From Bacteroidales bacterium (GTDB lineage Bacteria; Bacteroidota; Bacteroidia; Bacteroidales; GCA-2748055), in the NCBI GenBank assembly GCA_029210725.1, contig JARGFM010000002.1, forward strand, positions 162,431 through 226,430: DNA of 64,000 bases, in the 5' to 3' direction. Positions 50,320 through 59,678 of the stretch are shown one piece after another. The notes below the pieces were generated by a model, which ran no database searches, was not told where the DNA came from, and saw only the letters and a list, made by a program, of their open reading frames with translations. Within the stretch, counting starts at the first letter, position 1, and every line of letters starts with the position of its first letter. A program made the translations under genes and the position numbers.

Positions 50320-52524
50320 ATGTTTAAAAGTCTTGTTAAGAACGCATTCCGGAACATCACCAACAAGTTTGGTTACAGTTTTCTGAATATAATGGGGATG
50401 ACCCTGGGGATTACCAGTGCCCTTTTCCTGATTCTCTATGTTAGCGATGAGCTCAGTTTTGACCAGTACCATGAAAAAAGCGACCGGATTTACCGGGTCC
50501 AGTCGCATATTACTGAAACCGATGATGAGTTCACATGGATCGTTGCCCAGATTCCCTTTGCCCCACAGGTGGATGAAGACTACCCGGAGGTAGAGAGTGT
50601 TACCCGGCTTTTCAATTTTCAGCAGGCACTTTTTAAGAACGGGGATATCGAATTCACCGAGGAGGAGGTTTATTATGCCGACTCTACCTTTTTTGACATT
50701 TTCACCTATAAGACCCTGGAGGGGGGGACCGGCGATGCTCTGGATAAACCCAACTCCATCGTATTAACCGAAACCATGGCGGACCGATATTTCAGCGGGG
50801 AACCTGCCGTTGGATCCACCCTGAAGGTGGGAGAAGAGATCTATACCGTCACGGCGGTTATCGAGGACGTACCCAGGAACTCTCATGTCCTGTTCGATGC
50901 ACTGGTTTCCCGGAACAGCCTGCCTGCCCAGATGGGAAGCTGGGGCAACTTCGGGGTTTTTACCTACCTGCTCCTCCAGGAGGGTGAAGACGCCGCTCAG
51001 CTGCAGGATAAGATGAAGGAGATGTACGACCGCTATATGTCCACCATCTTCGAAAGTATGGGTATTAGCATCGAGTACGAGTTAATGAAGGTGACCGATA
51101 TTCACCTGCATTCTGAAAATGCCGGTGAACCGCAGCCCACAGGGAGTATTCAATATGTGATTATTTTCAGTATTGTTGCTTTTTTCCTCTTATTGATAGC
51201 GACCCTGAACTATATCAGCCTGGCAACAGCCAGGTCTGCCAAGCGTGCCAGGGAGATCAGCCTGCGTAAGGTGATCGGGTCGAGCAGGCGTCTGCTGATT
51301 ACCCAGTTCCTGGCTGAATCCACCCTGCTCACCTTCTTTTCCCTGGTGCTTAGCATCGGTCTTATCATGCTTTTGCTACCCCAGCTGAATATGCTCTCCG
51401 GCAAGGATTTTACTCTGGAAGTCCTGGGCAGGCCCGTGGCCATACTCAGTCTTCTTGCCGGTACCCTGGTGGTCATCCAGCAGCTCAATTACATGCAGAA
51501 CAAGGATCAGGGCTGGAGCATGGAGGGGGTTGTTTCCATGCAGTTGCCGGATAATGAACCCATAAGCAACATGCGCCTGCTTAAGGAGAAACTGATTGAA
51601 AGTCCGCAGATTGAGCATGCAGCATTAACCAACACCAGGATCGGAAGTGGTTCCGGAAAAGTGATTTTCCAGATGGAGACTTCCAATGGGATGGAAACAC
51701 GTGGAATCAATTTTGCCGTGGTCGATCACGATTTCGTGGAGACCATGGGTATACAGATGGTGGAAGGACGCGATTTTTCCAAAGACTTTATCGGGGATAC
51801 CCTGACAGGTGTTCTGGTGAACCAGACTCTGGCTGCACGACTCAACTGGGAGGAGCCTCTGGGTAAGCGGGTCCAGCTTGGGGATGGAGCGCAAATCATG
51901 GGCCGGGTCATCGGGGTTTTGAAAGATTACCATCAGACTGGCATGTATAATGAGGTGGAGTCTCTGATGCTGCTGTATCGTTTGGATAGCCCCATCCTGT
52001 ACATCAGGATGGCCCGGGAAAACGGGGAGGGCACCCTGGGATTTATCCAGGAGAACTGGGAGGAAATCTTTCCCGGCAAACCCTTCAACTATTCTTTTCT
52101 GGAGGATGACTTTATGGACCAGTTCAGTAACGACAGGAACCGCAGGGCCGTCTTTGCAGCATTTACCATCCTGGTTATTATCATTGCCTGCCTGGGCCTT
52201 TTTGGACTGGCCACCTATACCACAGAACGGCGTGCTCCTGAGATAGGAGTCAGGAAGGTATTCGGAGCCAGCATTGAAAGAGTCCTGCGAATGGTTCTCT
52301 GGGAATTCATGCTGCTGGTCCTGGTTTCCTATGCGATTTCCATCCCGGCCGTATGGTTTATGATGAACAACTGGCTCGAGAATTACGTATACCGAATCGA
52401 GATCAGCCCGCTTATCTTCCTGTGGTCCGTGCTGCTGATCCTGGTGCCGACCATACTGACCGCGAGCTACCAGTCTTACAAGGCGGCCACTGCCAATCCG
52501 GCCGATTCCATATTTCAGGAATAA
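50320..52524 (+). CDS. FtsX/MacB-type ABC transporter permease, internally shortened
   Basis: The 734-residue protein has a TM helix near residue 25, a MacB periplasmic core (about 45-245), an FtsX domain (about 285-385), a second periplasmic part (about 410-590) and a second FtsX domain (about 600-734: LVIIIACLGLFGLATYTTERRAPEIGVRKVFGAS). Such Bacteroidota permeases are usually near 790-800 residues. Here LGRPVAILSLLAG runs straight into TLVVIQQLNYMQNKDQGW (near base 51460), so the loop, the linker and most of the next TM helix are missing in frame. The ATPase partner is not adjacent. Function (export of lipid, peptide or signal) unknown, possibly impaired. Confidence 0.85.
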   Translation: MFKSLVKNAFRNITNKFGYSFLNIMGMTLGITSALFLILYVSDELSFDQYHEKSDRIYRVQSHITETDDEFTWIVAQIPFAPQVDEDYPEVESVTRLFNFQQALFKNGDIEFTEEEVYYADSTFFDIFTYKTLEGGTGDALDKPNSIVLTETMADRYFSGEPAVGSTLKVGEEIYTVTAVIEDVPRNSHVLFDALVSRNSLPAQMGSWGNFGVFTYLLLQEGEDAAQLQDKMKEMYDRYMSTIFESMGISIEYELMKVTDIHLHSENAGEPQPTGSIQYVIIFSIVAFFLLLIATLNYISLATARSAKRAREISLRKVIGSSRRLLITQFLAESTLLTFFSLVLSIGLIMLLLPQLNMLSGKDFTLEVLGRPVAILSLLAGTLVVIQQLNYMQNKDQGWSMEGVVSMQLPDNEPISNMRLLKEKLIESPQIEHAALTNTRIGSGSGKVIFQMETSNGMETRGINFAVVDHDFVETMGIQMVEGRDFSKDFIGDTLTGVLVNQTLAARLNWEEPLGKRVQLGDGAQIMGRVIGVLKDYHQTGMYNEVESLMLLYRLDSPILYIRMARENGEGTLGFIQENWEEIFPGKPFNYSFLEDDFMDQFSNDRNRRAVFAAFTILVIIIACLGLFGLATYTTERRAPEIGVRKVFGASIERVLRMVLWEFMLLVLVSYAISIPAVWFMMNNWLENYVYRIEISPLIFLWSVLLILVPTILTASYQSYKAATANPADSIFQE

Positions 52525-52569
52525 AATTCCCGCAGCCCTGCCGGATTCCTTTTAGTTCGTCAGAATTAC

Positions 52570-52577
52570 TAATTTTG
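52570..52577 (+). promoter_or_regulatory. Candidate -7 promoter box (TAATTTTG) for glnS
   Basis: TAATTTTG matches TAnnTTTG, 21 bases before the glnS ATG, with AAGAGGAAG as ribosome-binding site between. No clear -33 element. Confidence 0.4.
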
Positions 52578-52598
52578 TGAACTTTAAGAGGAAGAAAA

Positions 52599-54287
52599 AT
52601 GACAGAGCATAAAGAAGATACCGGAGAAAAGAAGAGCCTGAACTTTATCGAGGCTATGGTGGAGGCGGATATCCGCAGCGGAAGGGATAATGGCAGGGTG
52701 CATACGCGTTTTCCGCCGGAACCCAACGGTTACCTCCATATCGGTCACGCCAAGGCCATTTGTCTCGATTTCGGGATCGCTGAAAAATACGGCGGGAAAT
52801 GCAACCTCCGCTTCGATGATACCAATCCCACCAAGGAGGATGTGGAATATGTGGACTCCATCAAGGAGGACATTCACTGGCTTGGATTTGACTGGGAGGA
52901 CCGGGAGTATTTTGCCTCTGATTACTTTGGGAAGCTCTACGATTTTGCCATTGAACTGATTAAAAAGGGGCTGGCTTATGTGGACGACCAGTCGTCCGTG
53001 GAGATCGCGGGCCAGAAAGGCACACCCAGCGAACCGGGAACAAACAGTCCTTTTCGGGATCGATCCTTGGAGGAGAACCTGGACCTGTTCATGCGGATGA
53101 ATACCGGGGAGTTTCCCGAAGGTTCCCGGGTGCTGCGGGCAAAAATTGATATGGCCTCTCCCAATATGCATATGCGCGACCCGGTGATCTACCGGATCCT
53201 CTTTCATCCCCATCATCGTACCGGCGAGGCCTGGAAGGTATACCCCATGTATGATTTTGCCCATGGGCAATCCGACTACTTTGAGGGTGTAACCCATTCC
53301 TTATGCACCCTCGAGTTTGAAGTCCACCGGCCGCTTTATGACTGGCTCGTGGAGCATCTGAAAACGGGCGATTACAGGCCCCGTCAAACGGAATTCAACC
53401 GGCTGAACCTGAGTTATACCGTGTTGAGCAAGCGAGTTCTGCTGAATCTGGTCAGGGAAGGGCATGTGAAGGGCTGGGACGATCCGCGGATGCCAACACT
53501 TACCGGATTGCGCCGGCGGGGATATACCCCGGAATCGATCCGGAACTTCAACGACAGCATCGGCTACACCAAGGTAATGGCCCAGAACGATGTGGGACTG
53601 CTGGAGTTTGCAGTCAGGGAGGACCTGAATAAGAGGGCTCCCAGGGTCATGGCCGTCCTGAATCCCCTGAAGCTGATCATTAGCAATTACCCCGAAGAGA
53701 AGACCGAGGAAATGGAGACGATCAATAACCCGGAAGATGAATCCAGGGGCAGCCGTACCATTCCTTTTTCCAGGGAAATATACATTGAGCGGGAGGATTT
53801 TTTGGAAGACCCCCCCGGCAAGTTTTTCCGCCTGGGTCCCGGGCGGGAAGTCAGATTGAAATCGGCCTACATCATTAAATGCGAAGGGTTTAAAAAAGAT
53901 GAAAACGGGGAGATTTCAGAGGTTTACTGCAGCTACGATGAAGCGACCCGAAGCGGAGGTCCCGAGGCTGACCGGAAGGTAAAGGGAACTCTGCACTGGG
54001 TATCGGCCCGGCACGCAGTGGAAGCCGAGGTGAGGCTTTACGACCGCCTCTTCAGCGATCCCGATCCGGCCGGACACAAAGACAAGAACCCGGTCGATTT
54101 CCTGAACCCCGATTCGCTGAAGGTGATCACCGGCTACGTGGAGCCCTCCCTGAAAGAGGCCGGGCCCCTGGATCAATTTCAGTTCCAGAGGCTGGGTTAT
54201 TTCAATGTGGATCCCGATACGACTCCGGACAGGCTGGTGTTTAATCGTACGGTCACCCTGCGGGACAACTGGACAAAGAAAACCTGA
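52599..54287 (+). CDS. glnS: Glutaminyl-tRNA synthetase
   Basis: The 562-residue class I enzyme has the HIGH motif in [16 protein letters not shown] (about 38-53), [12 protein letters not shown], the [23 protein letters not shown] signature and the KMSKS equivalent VLSKRVL (about 272-278). The anticodon-binding beta-barrel domains follow from about 350. It charges tRNA-Gln directly, so the amidotransferase route is not needed. The DNA is closely spaced with the patatin gene 32 bases downstream, which may be read through. Confidence 0.95.
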   Translation: MTEHKEDTGEKKSLNFIEAMVEADIRSGRDNGRVHTRFPPEPNGYLHIGHAKAICLDFGIAEKYGGKCNLRFDDTNPTKEDVEYVDSIKEDIHWLGFDWEDREYFASDYFGKLYDFAIELIKKGLAYVDDQSSVEIAGQKGTPSEPGTNSPFRDRSLEENLDLFMRMNTGEFPEGSRVLRAKIDMASPNMHMRDPVIYRILFHPHHRTGEAWKVYPMYDFAHGQSDYFEGVTHSLCTLEFEVHRPLYDWLVEHLKTGDYRPRQTEFNRLNLSYTVLSKRVLLNLVREGHVKGWDDPRMPTLTGLRRRGYTPESIRNFNDSIGYTKVMAQNDVGLLEFAVREDLNKRAPRVMAVLNPLKLIISNYPEEKTEEMETINNPEDESRGSRTIPFSREIYIEREDFLEDPPGKFFRLGPGREVRLKSAYIIKCEGFKKDENGEISEVYCSYDEATRSGGPEADRKVKGTLHWVSARHAVEAEVRLYDRLFSDPDPAGHKDKNPVDFLNPDSLKVITGYVEPSLKEAGPLDQFQFQRLGYFNVDPDTTPDRLVFNRTVTLRDNWTKKT

Positions 54288-54319
54288 AAAGCATTCCAGC
54301 TATAACACAGATAGGATCA

Positions 54320-56599
54320 ATGTACCGTAAAAGGCTCCCTTATATCCTTCTTTTTCTTTGTTTCATTCCGCACTTGCTACTGGCACAAACGGAATCGCCG
54401 GTCCGGCCCAAAATCGGGTATGTGCTTAGTGGCGGGGGTGCCAAGGGGATGGCCCATGTGGGAGTGCTGAAAGTACTTGAAGAGCTTGGGCTGGAGCCCG
54501 ATTATATTACCGGCACCAGCATGGGAAGCATCATGGGGGGGCTCTATGCCATCGGTTATTCAGCCGATGAGATTGCGCATATCATTGAGACCATTGACTG
54601 GAGCACTGTGCTGACCAACGAGATCCCGTCCAGCGAGGTAATCATGCGCAGAAAACATGAGTATGGCCGCTATATACTGGAAATACCCATTTATGATGGA
54701 AAACCCGAACTTCCAGCCGGACTGATCGAGGGGCAAAAGCTTTCTGAGCTTTTTTCCGAACTCTCCTGGAGAGTGGCCGGTGTGAATGATTTTCATGACT
54801 TTCCCTATCCCTTTACCGGCATTGGCACTGATATTCTCAGGGGGGAGAAGGTGCTGATGAGAAGCGGGGACCTGTCATCCGCCATGCGTGCCAGCATGGC
54901 CATTCCCAGTGTATTTACCGCTGTAGTAAGGGATTCCGTGCACATCCTGGTGGATGGAGGGGTGATGCGCAATTTCCCGGTCCAGGAGGCCATCGACATG
55001 GGAGCCGATATTATCATCGGTGTTTATGTGGGCTTTGACAGTCAGATGGAAGCCAGACAACTTCGCTCCTTAACCAGCGTGATCACACGCACCTCCTTGT
55101 TATCCGGGGCCCAGGATGTGGCATCGCAGGTTCCTCTGGTGGATTACATGATCGTGCCCGACCTGGAGGGATACTCCCCCGCCAGCTTTGGCAGCGGGGT
55201 GGAGATCATGAACAGGGGGGAGGAGGCTGCCAGGGCCCGGATCGGTCTCCTGAAGGCACTGGCCGATTCGGTTAACAACCTGGGGGTTCCACCCAAAAGG
55301 AGACAACTTCCGGCCAATGATTCTGTTTTTATAGGAGACATAAAGGTATTATCAGTGAGTCCGGCTCTTGAAAGCTTTGTTGTATCCCGTTCGGGGATTG
55401 AGACCGGCCAATGGATCCATCCGGATCTCTTAAACAAAGGGATTGATAAACTGTTTGGCACGCTCTTTTTCGAAAAAATCGAGTATTATTTTGAAAAGAT
55501 GCAAGAGGGATACCGTTTGGTCTTCAGGATCAAAGAGAAAGCACATTCTTCCATCGGGGCAGCCCTGCATTATGACAACACCTTTGGCCCCGGCCTGATT
55601 CTGAATTATACCCTGATCAACTCGCTGGTGGAGGGATCCAGGCTGGGTCTTAGTATGGATATCAGCGAGAATATGCAGCTGAAGGCTTATTATGATCTGC
55701 ACCTGGGCAAAAAGAGGAATTTCATAGCCTCTCTCTTTGTCACCTCGGAAAGAGAGGTACTTCCCTTTTTTTCCAATGATGTGGATATCGGGAACTATCA
55801 TCACGGCCTGACCAGGGCAGGGCTTGGTCTCAGGCAGAGCCTGGGTATTAACAGCCATCTTGGTACCGATTTTTATTATCGTTATTCCAACCTGAAACTT
55901 TCCAGGAACATTAAGGAGGTTAAACCAGAACTGGAGTTTCTGGATAATTTTATTTTCCGGGGCCCGGAACTGGCCTTGTTTTACCAGTTAAATACCTTTG
56001 ATAACAACCTCTATCCCACCAGGGGCAGCAGGATGTATATTACTTACAGACAGGCATATAGCACACAATTTATCACGAAACTTGATTTTCCGGACAGCCT
56101 GGATATTCAAAACAGAAACACCAGTTCCAGGGATCCTTACTGGCACCTGACCGTCGATTTGGAAAGTTTTATTCCATTGGGAAAGAAAATGTCGTTCAAC
56201 TCGGAGTTTGCCATTGGATTATCCGCCAATGATAAACCCTTTCCCGATAACTATTATGTGGGGGGCTATCGCTATAACCAGAGAAGCAGCCAGGTGGCCT
56301 TCGTGGGTCTGCAAAGTCACGAATTACTGCAGGGCAATTATGTGAAAGAAAAATTCGCCCTCCAGGTTGAGGCCATTCCAAACCTTTTCTTATCCGCACT
56401 ATATAACCTTGTTTTTGTCTCCAATGACCATACGACCTTCCTGGATGACATTATATCCTGGAACAACGAGGCACGTTATATGGGTGTTGGAGCAGGATTC
56501 ACCTATAAGACTCCTATTGGTCCCGTTTCGGTCTTCCTGGGGTCGCGAACCGATCTCTGGAATCCCGCCTGGTATACCAATATCGGATTTACCTTCTAG
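54320..56599 (+). CDS. Patatin-like phospholipase fused to an Omp85-type barrel
   Basis: The 759-residue protein has a signal peptide (PYILLFLCFIPHLLLAQ), a patatin domain (about 30-230) with the oxyanion-hole LSGGGAKGMAHVGVL, the nucleophile in ITGTSMGSIMGG and the Asp in VDGGVMRNFPV, then a POTRA-like segment (about 330-410) and a 16-strand-type Omp85 barrel (about 420-759) ending AWYTNIGFTF. The order is that of type Vd autotransporters such as PlpD, which expose or release a lipase at the surface. In Bacteroidota forms release has not been shown to my knowledge. A bidirectional terminator follows. Confidence 0.92.
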   Translation: MYRKRLPYILLFLCFIPHLLLAQTESPVRPKIGYVLSGGGAKGMAHVGVLKVLEELGLEPDYITGTSMGSIMGGLYAIGYSADEIAHIIETIDWSTVLTNEIPSSEVIMRRKHEYGRYILEIPIYDGKPELPAGLIEGQKLSELFSELSWRVAGVNDFHDFPYPFTGIGTDILRGEKVLMRSGDLSSAMRASMAIPSVFTAVVRDSVHILVDGGVMRNFPVQEAIDMGADIIIGVYVGFDSQMEARQLRSLTSVITRTSLLSGAQDVASQVPLVDYMIVPDLEGYSPASFGSGVEIMNRGEEAARARIGLLKALADSVNNLGVPPKRRQLPANDSVFIGDIKVLSVSPALESFVVSRSGIETGQWIHPDLLNKGIDKLFGTLFFEKIEYYFEKMQEGYRLVFRIKEKAHSSIGAALHYDNTFGPGLILNYTLINSLVEGSRLGLSMDISENMQLKAYYDLHLGKKRNFIASLFVTSEREVLPFFSNDVDIGNYHHGLTRAGLGLRQSLGINSHLGTDFYYRYSNLKLSRNIKEVKPELEFLDNFIFRGPELALFYQLNTFDNNLYPTRGSRMYITYRQAYSTQFITKLDFPDSLDIQNRNTSSRDPYWHLTVDLESFIPLGKKMSFNSEFAIGLSANDKPFPDNYYVGGYRYNQRSSQVAFVGLQSHELLQGNYVKEKFALQVEAIPNLFLSALYNLVFVSNDHTTFLDDIISWNNEARYMGVGAGFTYKTPIGPVSVFLGSRTDLWNPAWYTNIGFTF

Positions 56600-56620
56600 A
56601 AAAGAAAGCTCCGGAAAACA

Positions 56621-56653
56621 GAATGGGACCACCCTGTTAAGGTGATCCCATTC
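56621..56653. terminator. Bidirectional terminator between patatin and mscS genes
   Basis: GAATGGGACCACC (56621-56633) and GGTGATCCCATTC (56641-56653) are inverted repeats with one mismatch, in the convergent gap. A second stem, AAAGGT/ACCTTT based (56655-56682), follows and overlaps the mscS stop. Confidence 0.6.
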
Positions 56654-56672
56654 AAAGGTTTAGCACATTATG

Positions 56673-57497
56673 CTAACCTTTGTGATTGTAGAGATGCACA
56701 TCCTGCTGCGGGAAGGGGATGGAGATACTGGCACCATCAAACTGCTTTTTCACGTTTTCGGTAATATCAAAGAAGAGACTCCAGTAATCCTCCGATTTTA
56801 CCCAGGTCCTCAGCTTCAGGTTTACGGAGCTGTCGGCAAGCGCTTCGACCATGACCTCAGGTGGATTTTCCTCCTTCAGAACGCGTTCATCCTTTTGTGC
56901 CATTTTCAACAGAATATCCTTGGCCTTATCAATATCGTCCCCGTATCCAATTCCAAACGAGAAGTCGATGCGCCGGGTGGGCATGGCTGAAAAGTTGGTA
57001 ATGGACCCAGTGGCCAGGGGGGAATTGGGAATGATCACCTTACGGTTATCGGGGGTAGCTAATACCGTGGTGAAGATCTGTATCTCCTTAACAGTACCCA
57101 TAAATCCCTGTGCTTCGATGAAATGTCCCACTTCGTAGGGTTTGAAAAGCAGGATCATTACGCCACCGGCAAAGTTCTGAAGCGTTCCCTGAAGAGCCAG
57201 ACCCACTGCCAGACCGGCCGCACCCAGTACGGCAATAAAAGAGGTCATCTGGATTCCCACCATACCCATGACACTGATTACCAGCATCACCTTCAGCAGG
57301 ATATTGATGGATGTTTTCAGGAAGGGGATCAATGATTCGTTCACCCTTCCCTTCCTCATGCCTCGGATCAGGGCCTTGGTGATCCACCTGATTACAATAA
57401 GGCCTACGATCAGGACCACAATGGCCATGAAAAATTTCATTCCGTAGGTGACGGCCAATTCATAAATCTGCGCAAGAATTTCCTGGAATTTTTCCAT
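56673..57497 (-). CDS. Small-conductance mechanosensitive channel (MscS family)
   Basis: The 274-residue protein has three N-terminal TM helices (about 17-37, 58-80, 85-105); the pore helix VLGAAGLAVGLALQGTLQNFAGGVMILLFKPYEVGHFIEAQG with its Gly/Ala packing is the MscS signature. The cytoplasmic beta domain (VKEIQIFTTVLATPDNRKVIIPNSPL) and alpha-beta domain follow. It opens under membrane tension to release solutes during osmotic down-shock. The gene is transcribed alone; length is close to E. coli MscS. Confidence 0.93.
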   Translation of the reverse strand: MEKFQEILAQIYELAVTYGMKFFMAIVVLIVGLIVIRWITKALIRGMRKGRVNESLIPFLKTSINILLKVMLVISVMGMVGIQMTSFIAVLGAAGLAVGLALQGTLQNFAGGVMILLFKPYEVGHFIEAQGFMGTVKEIQIFTTVLATPDNRKVIIPNSPLATGSITNFSAMPTRRIDFSFGIGYGDDIDKAKDILLKMAQKDERVLKEENPPEVMVEALADSSVNLKLRTWVKSEDYWSLFFDITENVKKQFDGASISIPFPQQDVHLYNHKG

Positions 57498-57582
57498 AGT
57501 TGATTATTTAGGGTTAAAAATGTTTCATTAACAGGCTCAATGGGTAATTGTTGAAAACAAGGTAGAAATTCTGAGCTGAATT

Positions 57583-58875
57583 TTAAAATGAAAAACCAAG
57601 CCTCTGTAAGCCCGCAGCTATTTCAGGAGCAGACATAAAGAGCTCCCACAGCAATCCGGACCGGTAATTTTCGATCATAACCACAATGGGCCCCTGGTCG
57701 ATGGCCAGGTAAGAATCGGCCCACCAGTTCTCGGTCTGGTTAAAGGCATCGTGGAACCCATACACACCCCACAGCTTATGGCCCAGCTCATAATAGAAGT
57801 GTCTGATGGCAGAGAGGGAGTGTTCAGGGGTGTAGGGGATGGATGAAATGGCAGCTGTGGGAGTGATGACTCCCAGGTCGTTGGTGGGCGAGTGTGCATT
57901 GTAAAACTGGTGGTTATCACTCGCGGTAAGCCCCCAGCACTGGGCACTGTACCCTTTGTAATTCTTTGGATTCTCTATGCAATACTGACGGTTGATCAAA
58001 GTGTGGTTCATATTCTGCTGCCAGTAACTGGCATACTGGTCCTTCAGGTTCCTTGGATCGAGCCCCAGGAAGGAATAGTGTGAGAAAAAAAGCGGGCCGC
58101 CCAGCTCTTCCCCCAGGGGAAGTTTGATGCCATAATATTCGGAGCCATTCACGATGTCCCCGGCCCGGGCATATCCATTGTGGTAGGCCATGGAATCTAT
58201 CGGATGTGTCGGTGAGGAAGCCGCCAGCACATAAGTAATCAGGGTTTCATTATGTCCCCGGATGGCATGATTCATCTCCCAGCCAAAGTCGGGCGACCAG
58301 TGCCAGTAAAGCACCTCCTCCCCTCCCCGGGTAAACCAGTCCCACTCCACCGACTGCCAGAGGGTATCAATGCGGTTTTTTAACGCCTTCTCTCTGGCAT
58401 CCGTTTTAAACAGATACTCTCTCATGGTGAGCAGGCCCTGCACCAGAAAAGCGGTTTCCACCAGATCGGCCCCATTATCTTTTTCGCTGAAGGGGATCAC
58501 TTTTCCGGAGGATCCGCTGAGCCAGTGTGGCCATACTCCGTGGAACCGGTCGCAGCTTTCCAGGAAGTCCAGAATTTTTTCCAGATGGGCGATCCCCTCC
58601 TGGCGTGTCACAAATCCCCGTTCCATTCCCACAACCAGGGCCATGATTCCGAATCCGGTGCCTCCGGAAGTCACTGTATCCAGAGAACTGTTTCGCTCCC
58701 TGGCCATCCCGGAAGCCGGATCAGCAAAATCGTAAAAGTATTTGAAGGTCTGATGTTGTACCAGATCAAGCAGTTTTTCATCGGTCAGCTGAAGCTCAAT
58801 TTCCGGTTTGCATCCTGTGCCGGGACCGGCCACCAGCGCGGTCCCCACTATCGTCCAAAAAAGAATTTTTTTCAT
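57583..58875 (-). CDS. GH144 / PF10091 glucoamylase-like lipoprotein
   Basis: The protein (430 residues from ATG 58875; the longer frame adds MFNFIA) has a lipoprotein-type signal peptide (LFWTIVGTALVAGPGTGC) and the PF10091 domain (about 200-430): VQHQTFKYFYDFADPASGMARERNS at the start, then WHWSPDFGWEMNHAIRGHNETLITYVLAASSPTHPI, YFFSHYSFLGLDPR-type segment and AYLAIDQGPIVVMIENYRSGLLW-type end (SYLAIDQGPIVVMIENYRSG). Characterised relatives in Bacteroidota act on beta-1,2-glucans (GH144), although the domain was first named for glucoamylase. Substrate here is inferred. It is divergent from the YrdB-like gene. Confidence 0.87.
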   Translation of the reverse strand: MKKILFWTIVGTALVAGPGTGCKPEIELQLTDEKLLDLVQHQTFKYFYDFADPASGMARERNSSLDTVTSGGTGFGIMALVVGMERGFVTRQEGIAHLEKILDFLESCDRFHGVWPHWLSGSSGKVIPFSEKDNGADLVETAFLVQGLLTMREYLFKTDAREKALKNRIDTLWQSVEWDWFTRGGEEVLYWHWSPDFGWEMNHAIRGHNETLITYVLAASSPTHPIDSMAYHNGYARAGDIVNGSEYYGIKLPLGEELGGPLFFSHYSFLGLDPRNLKDQYASYWQQNMNHTLINRQYCIENPKNYKGYSAQCWGLTASDNHQFYNAHSPTNDLGVITPTAAISSIPYTPEHSLSAIRHFYYELGHKLWGVYGFHDAFNQTENWWADSYLAIDQGPIVVMIENYRSGLLWELFMSAPEIAAGLQRLGFSF

Positions 58876-58956
58876 AGCAATAAAGTTAAACAATGAGCGA
58901 TAGAAAACCTATGTTCTATATGAATTGTTACAGGGATATCATCAGAACTTAATCAA

Positions 58957-59328
58957 ATGTCTAAACACCCAATAAATAGCATGGTCCGATTGCAGGCGGA
59001 AGCAGTCGCCCTGGCAACTTTTGCTTTTTGGGGCTATCACCAATCAGATACGAATCTGAGGATCTTTCTGGCGGTCCTTCTCCCACTGCTGTTCGCCATT
59101 CTGTGGGGTGTCTTTGCAGTCAGGGGAGACCCCAGCCGTTCCGGTAAAACAGTTGTTCAAACCCCGGGGATCGTAAGGCTTTTGCTGGAGCTTGGATTAT
59201 TCGGGGCAGCAATATGGATGATGCTGGACCTGGATCACTCCCTGATCGCTTTGGTTTTTGGATTGGCTGTAGCGATACACTATTTCATCTCCTTCGACCG
59301 TATTGCCTGGCTGCTGAAACAAAAATGA
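58957..59328 (+). CDS. YrdB/DUF2568 family membrane protein
   Basis: The 123-residue protein has four TM helices: VALATFAFWGYHQ, LRIFLAVLLPLLFAILWGVFAV (about 29-50), IVRLLLELGLFGAAIWMMLDL (about 71-91) and SLIALVFGLAVAIHYFISF. The loop GDPSRSGKTVVQTPGIVRLLLEL is typical of the YrdB/DUF2568 family, whose role is unknown. It lies between the divergent GH144-type gene and the tRNA-Cys locus and ends 25 bases before the first 95-bp repeat. No operon partners are seen. Confidence 0.87.
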   Translation: MSKHPINSMVRLQAEAVALATFAFWGYHQSDTNLRIFLAVLLPLLFAILWGVFAVRGDPSRSGKTVVQTPGIVRLLLELGLFGAAIWMMLDLDHSLIALVFGLAVAIHYFISFDRIAWLLKQK

Positions 59329-59352
59329 GAATTTTTACTAATTTTGCCGTGA

Positions 59353-59584
59353 AATCCGCAGCGGATTTGACAAGATTGAAATTAAATTATGGTCGGTTTG
59401 CCGAGTGGCTAGGCGCTGGTCTGCAAAACCAGTTACAGCGGTTCGAACCGAGCCGCTACCTGCGGCGAGCTCACCGAACGCAGTGAGGTAATCCGCAGCG
59501 GATTTGACAAGATTGAAATTAAATTATGGTCGGTTTGCCGAGTGGCTAGGCGCTGGTCTGCAAAACCAGTTACAGCGGTTCGAA
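59353..59584 (+). repeat. Tandem 95-bp direct repeat including most of tRNA-Cys
   Basis: Bases 59353-59447 and 59490-59584 are identical over 95 bp (offset 137). Each copy starts with the palindrome AATCCGCAGCGGATT, continues through a short leader and tRNA-Cys up to GTTCGAA in the T loop. The 42-base spacer (59448-59489) carries a short piece CCGCTACC of the tRNA 3' end and a CTCAC/GTGAG stem. Probably a local duplication; an assembly artefact is possible. Confidence 0.85.
59391..59460 (+). pseudogene. Broken tRNA-Cys(GCA) copy
   Basis: Identical to the intact tRNA-Cys from the 5' end through the D arm, anticodon arm (loop CTGCAAA, anticodon GCA) and T loop. After TTCGAA the sequence changes: the T-stem 3' side is interrupted by CCGAG and the acceptor strand ACCGACC is replaced by TGCGGCG, so the acceptor stem cannot form. 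Predicted non-functional. Confidence 0.78.
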
Positions 59585-59598
59585 TCCGCTACCGACCT
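59528..59598 (+). tRNA. tRNA-Cys (anticodon GCA)
   Basis: All arms pair: acceptor GGTCGGT/ACCGACC, D arm GCC/GGC, anticodon stem CTGGT/ACCAG around loop CTGCAAA (anticodon GCA), and T arm AGCGG/CCGCT around TTCGAAT. The discriminator is T (59598), as expected for tRNA-Cys (U73). CCA is not encoded. A terminator hairpin follows eight bases later, so it is likely transcribed with the upstream repeat region. Its last bases CGCTACCGACC plus TCA recur twice near 61.1 kb. Confidence 0.96.
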
Positions 59599-59605
59599 CA
59601 CTATA

Positions 59606-59644
59606 AAAACCGAACTTTCTGATAATAAAGAGGTTCGGTTTTTT
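59606..59644 (+). terminator. Terminator after tRNA-Cys
   Basis: AAACCGAAC (59607-59615) and GTTCGGTTT (59633-59641) are exact inverted repeats, followed by further Ts. It directly follows the intact tRNA. Confidence 0.75.
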
Positions 59645-59658
59645 GTTTGCCCTGTTTT

Positions 59659-59676
59659 GGCGTACAGTTGGCGTAT
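59659..59676. repeat. 18-bp direct repeat, left copy (flanks fic)
   Basis: GGCGTACAGTTGGCGTAT occurs here and at 60918-60935 in the same orientation, bracketing the fic gene. The left copy ends two bases before the fic stop codon. The 18-mer contains an imperfect internal repeat GGCGTA. Confidence 0.85.
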
Positions 59677-59678
59677 TC

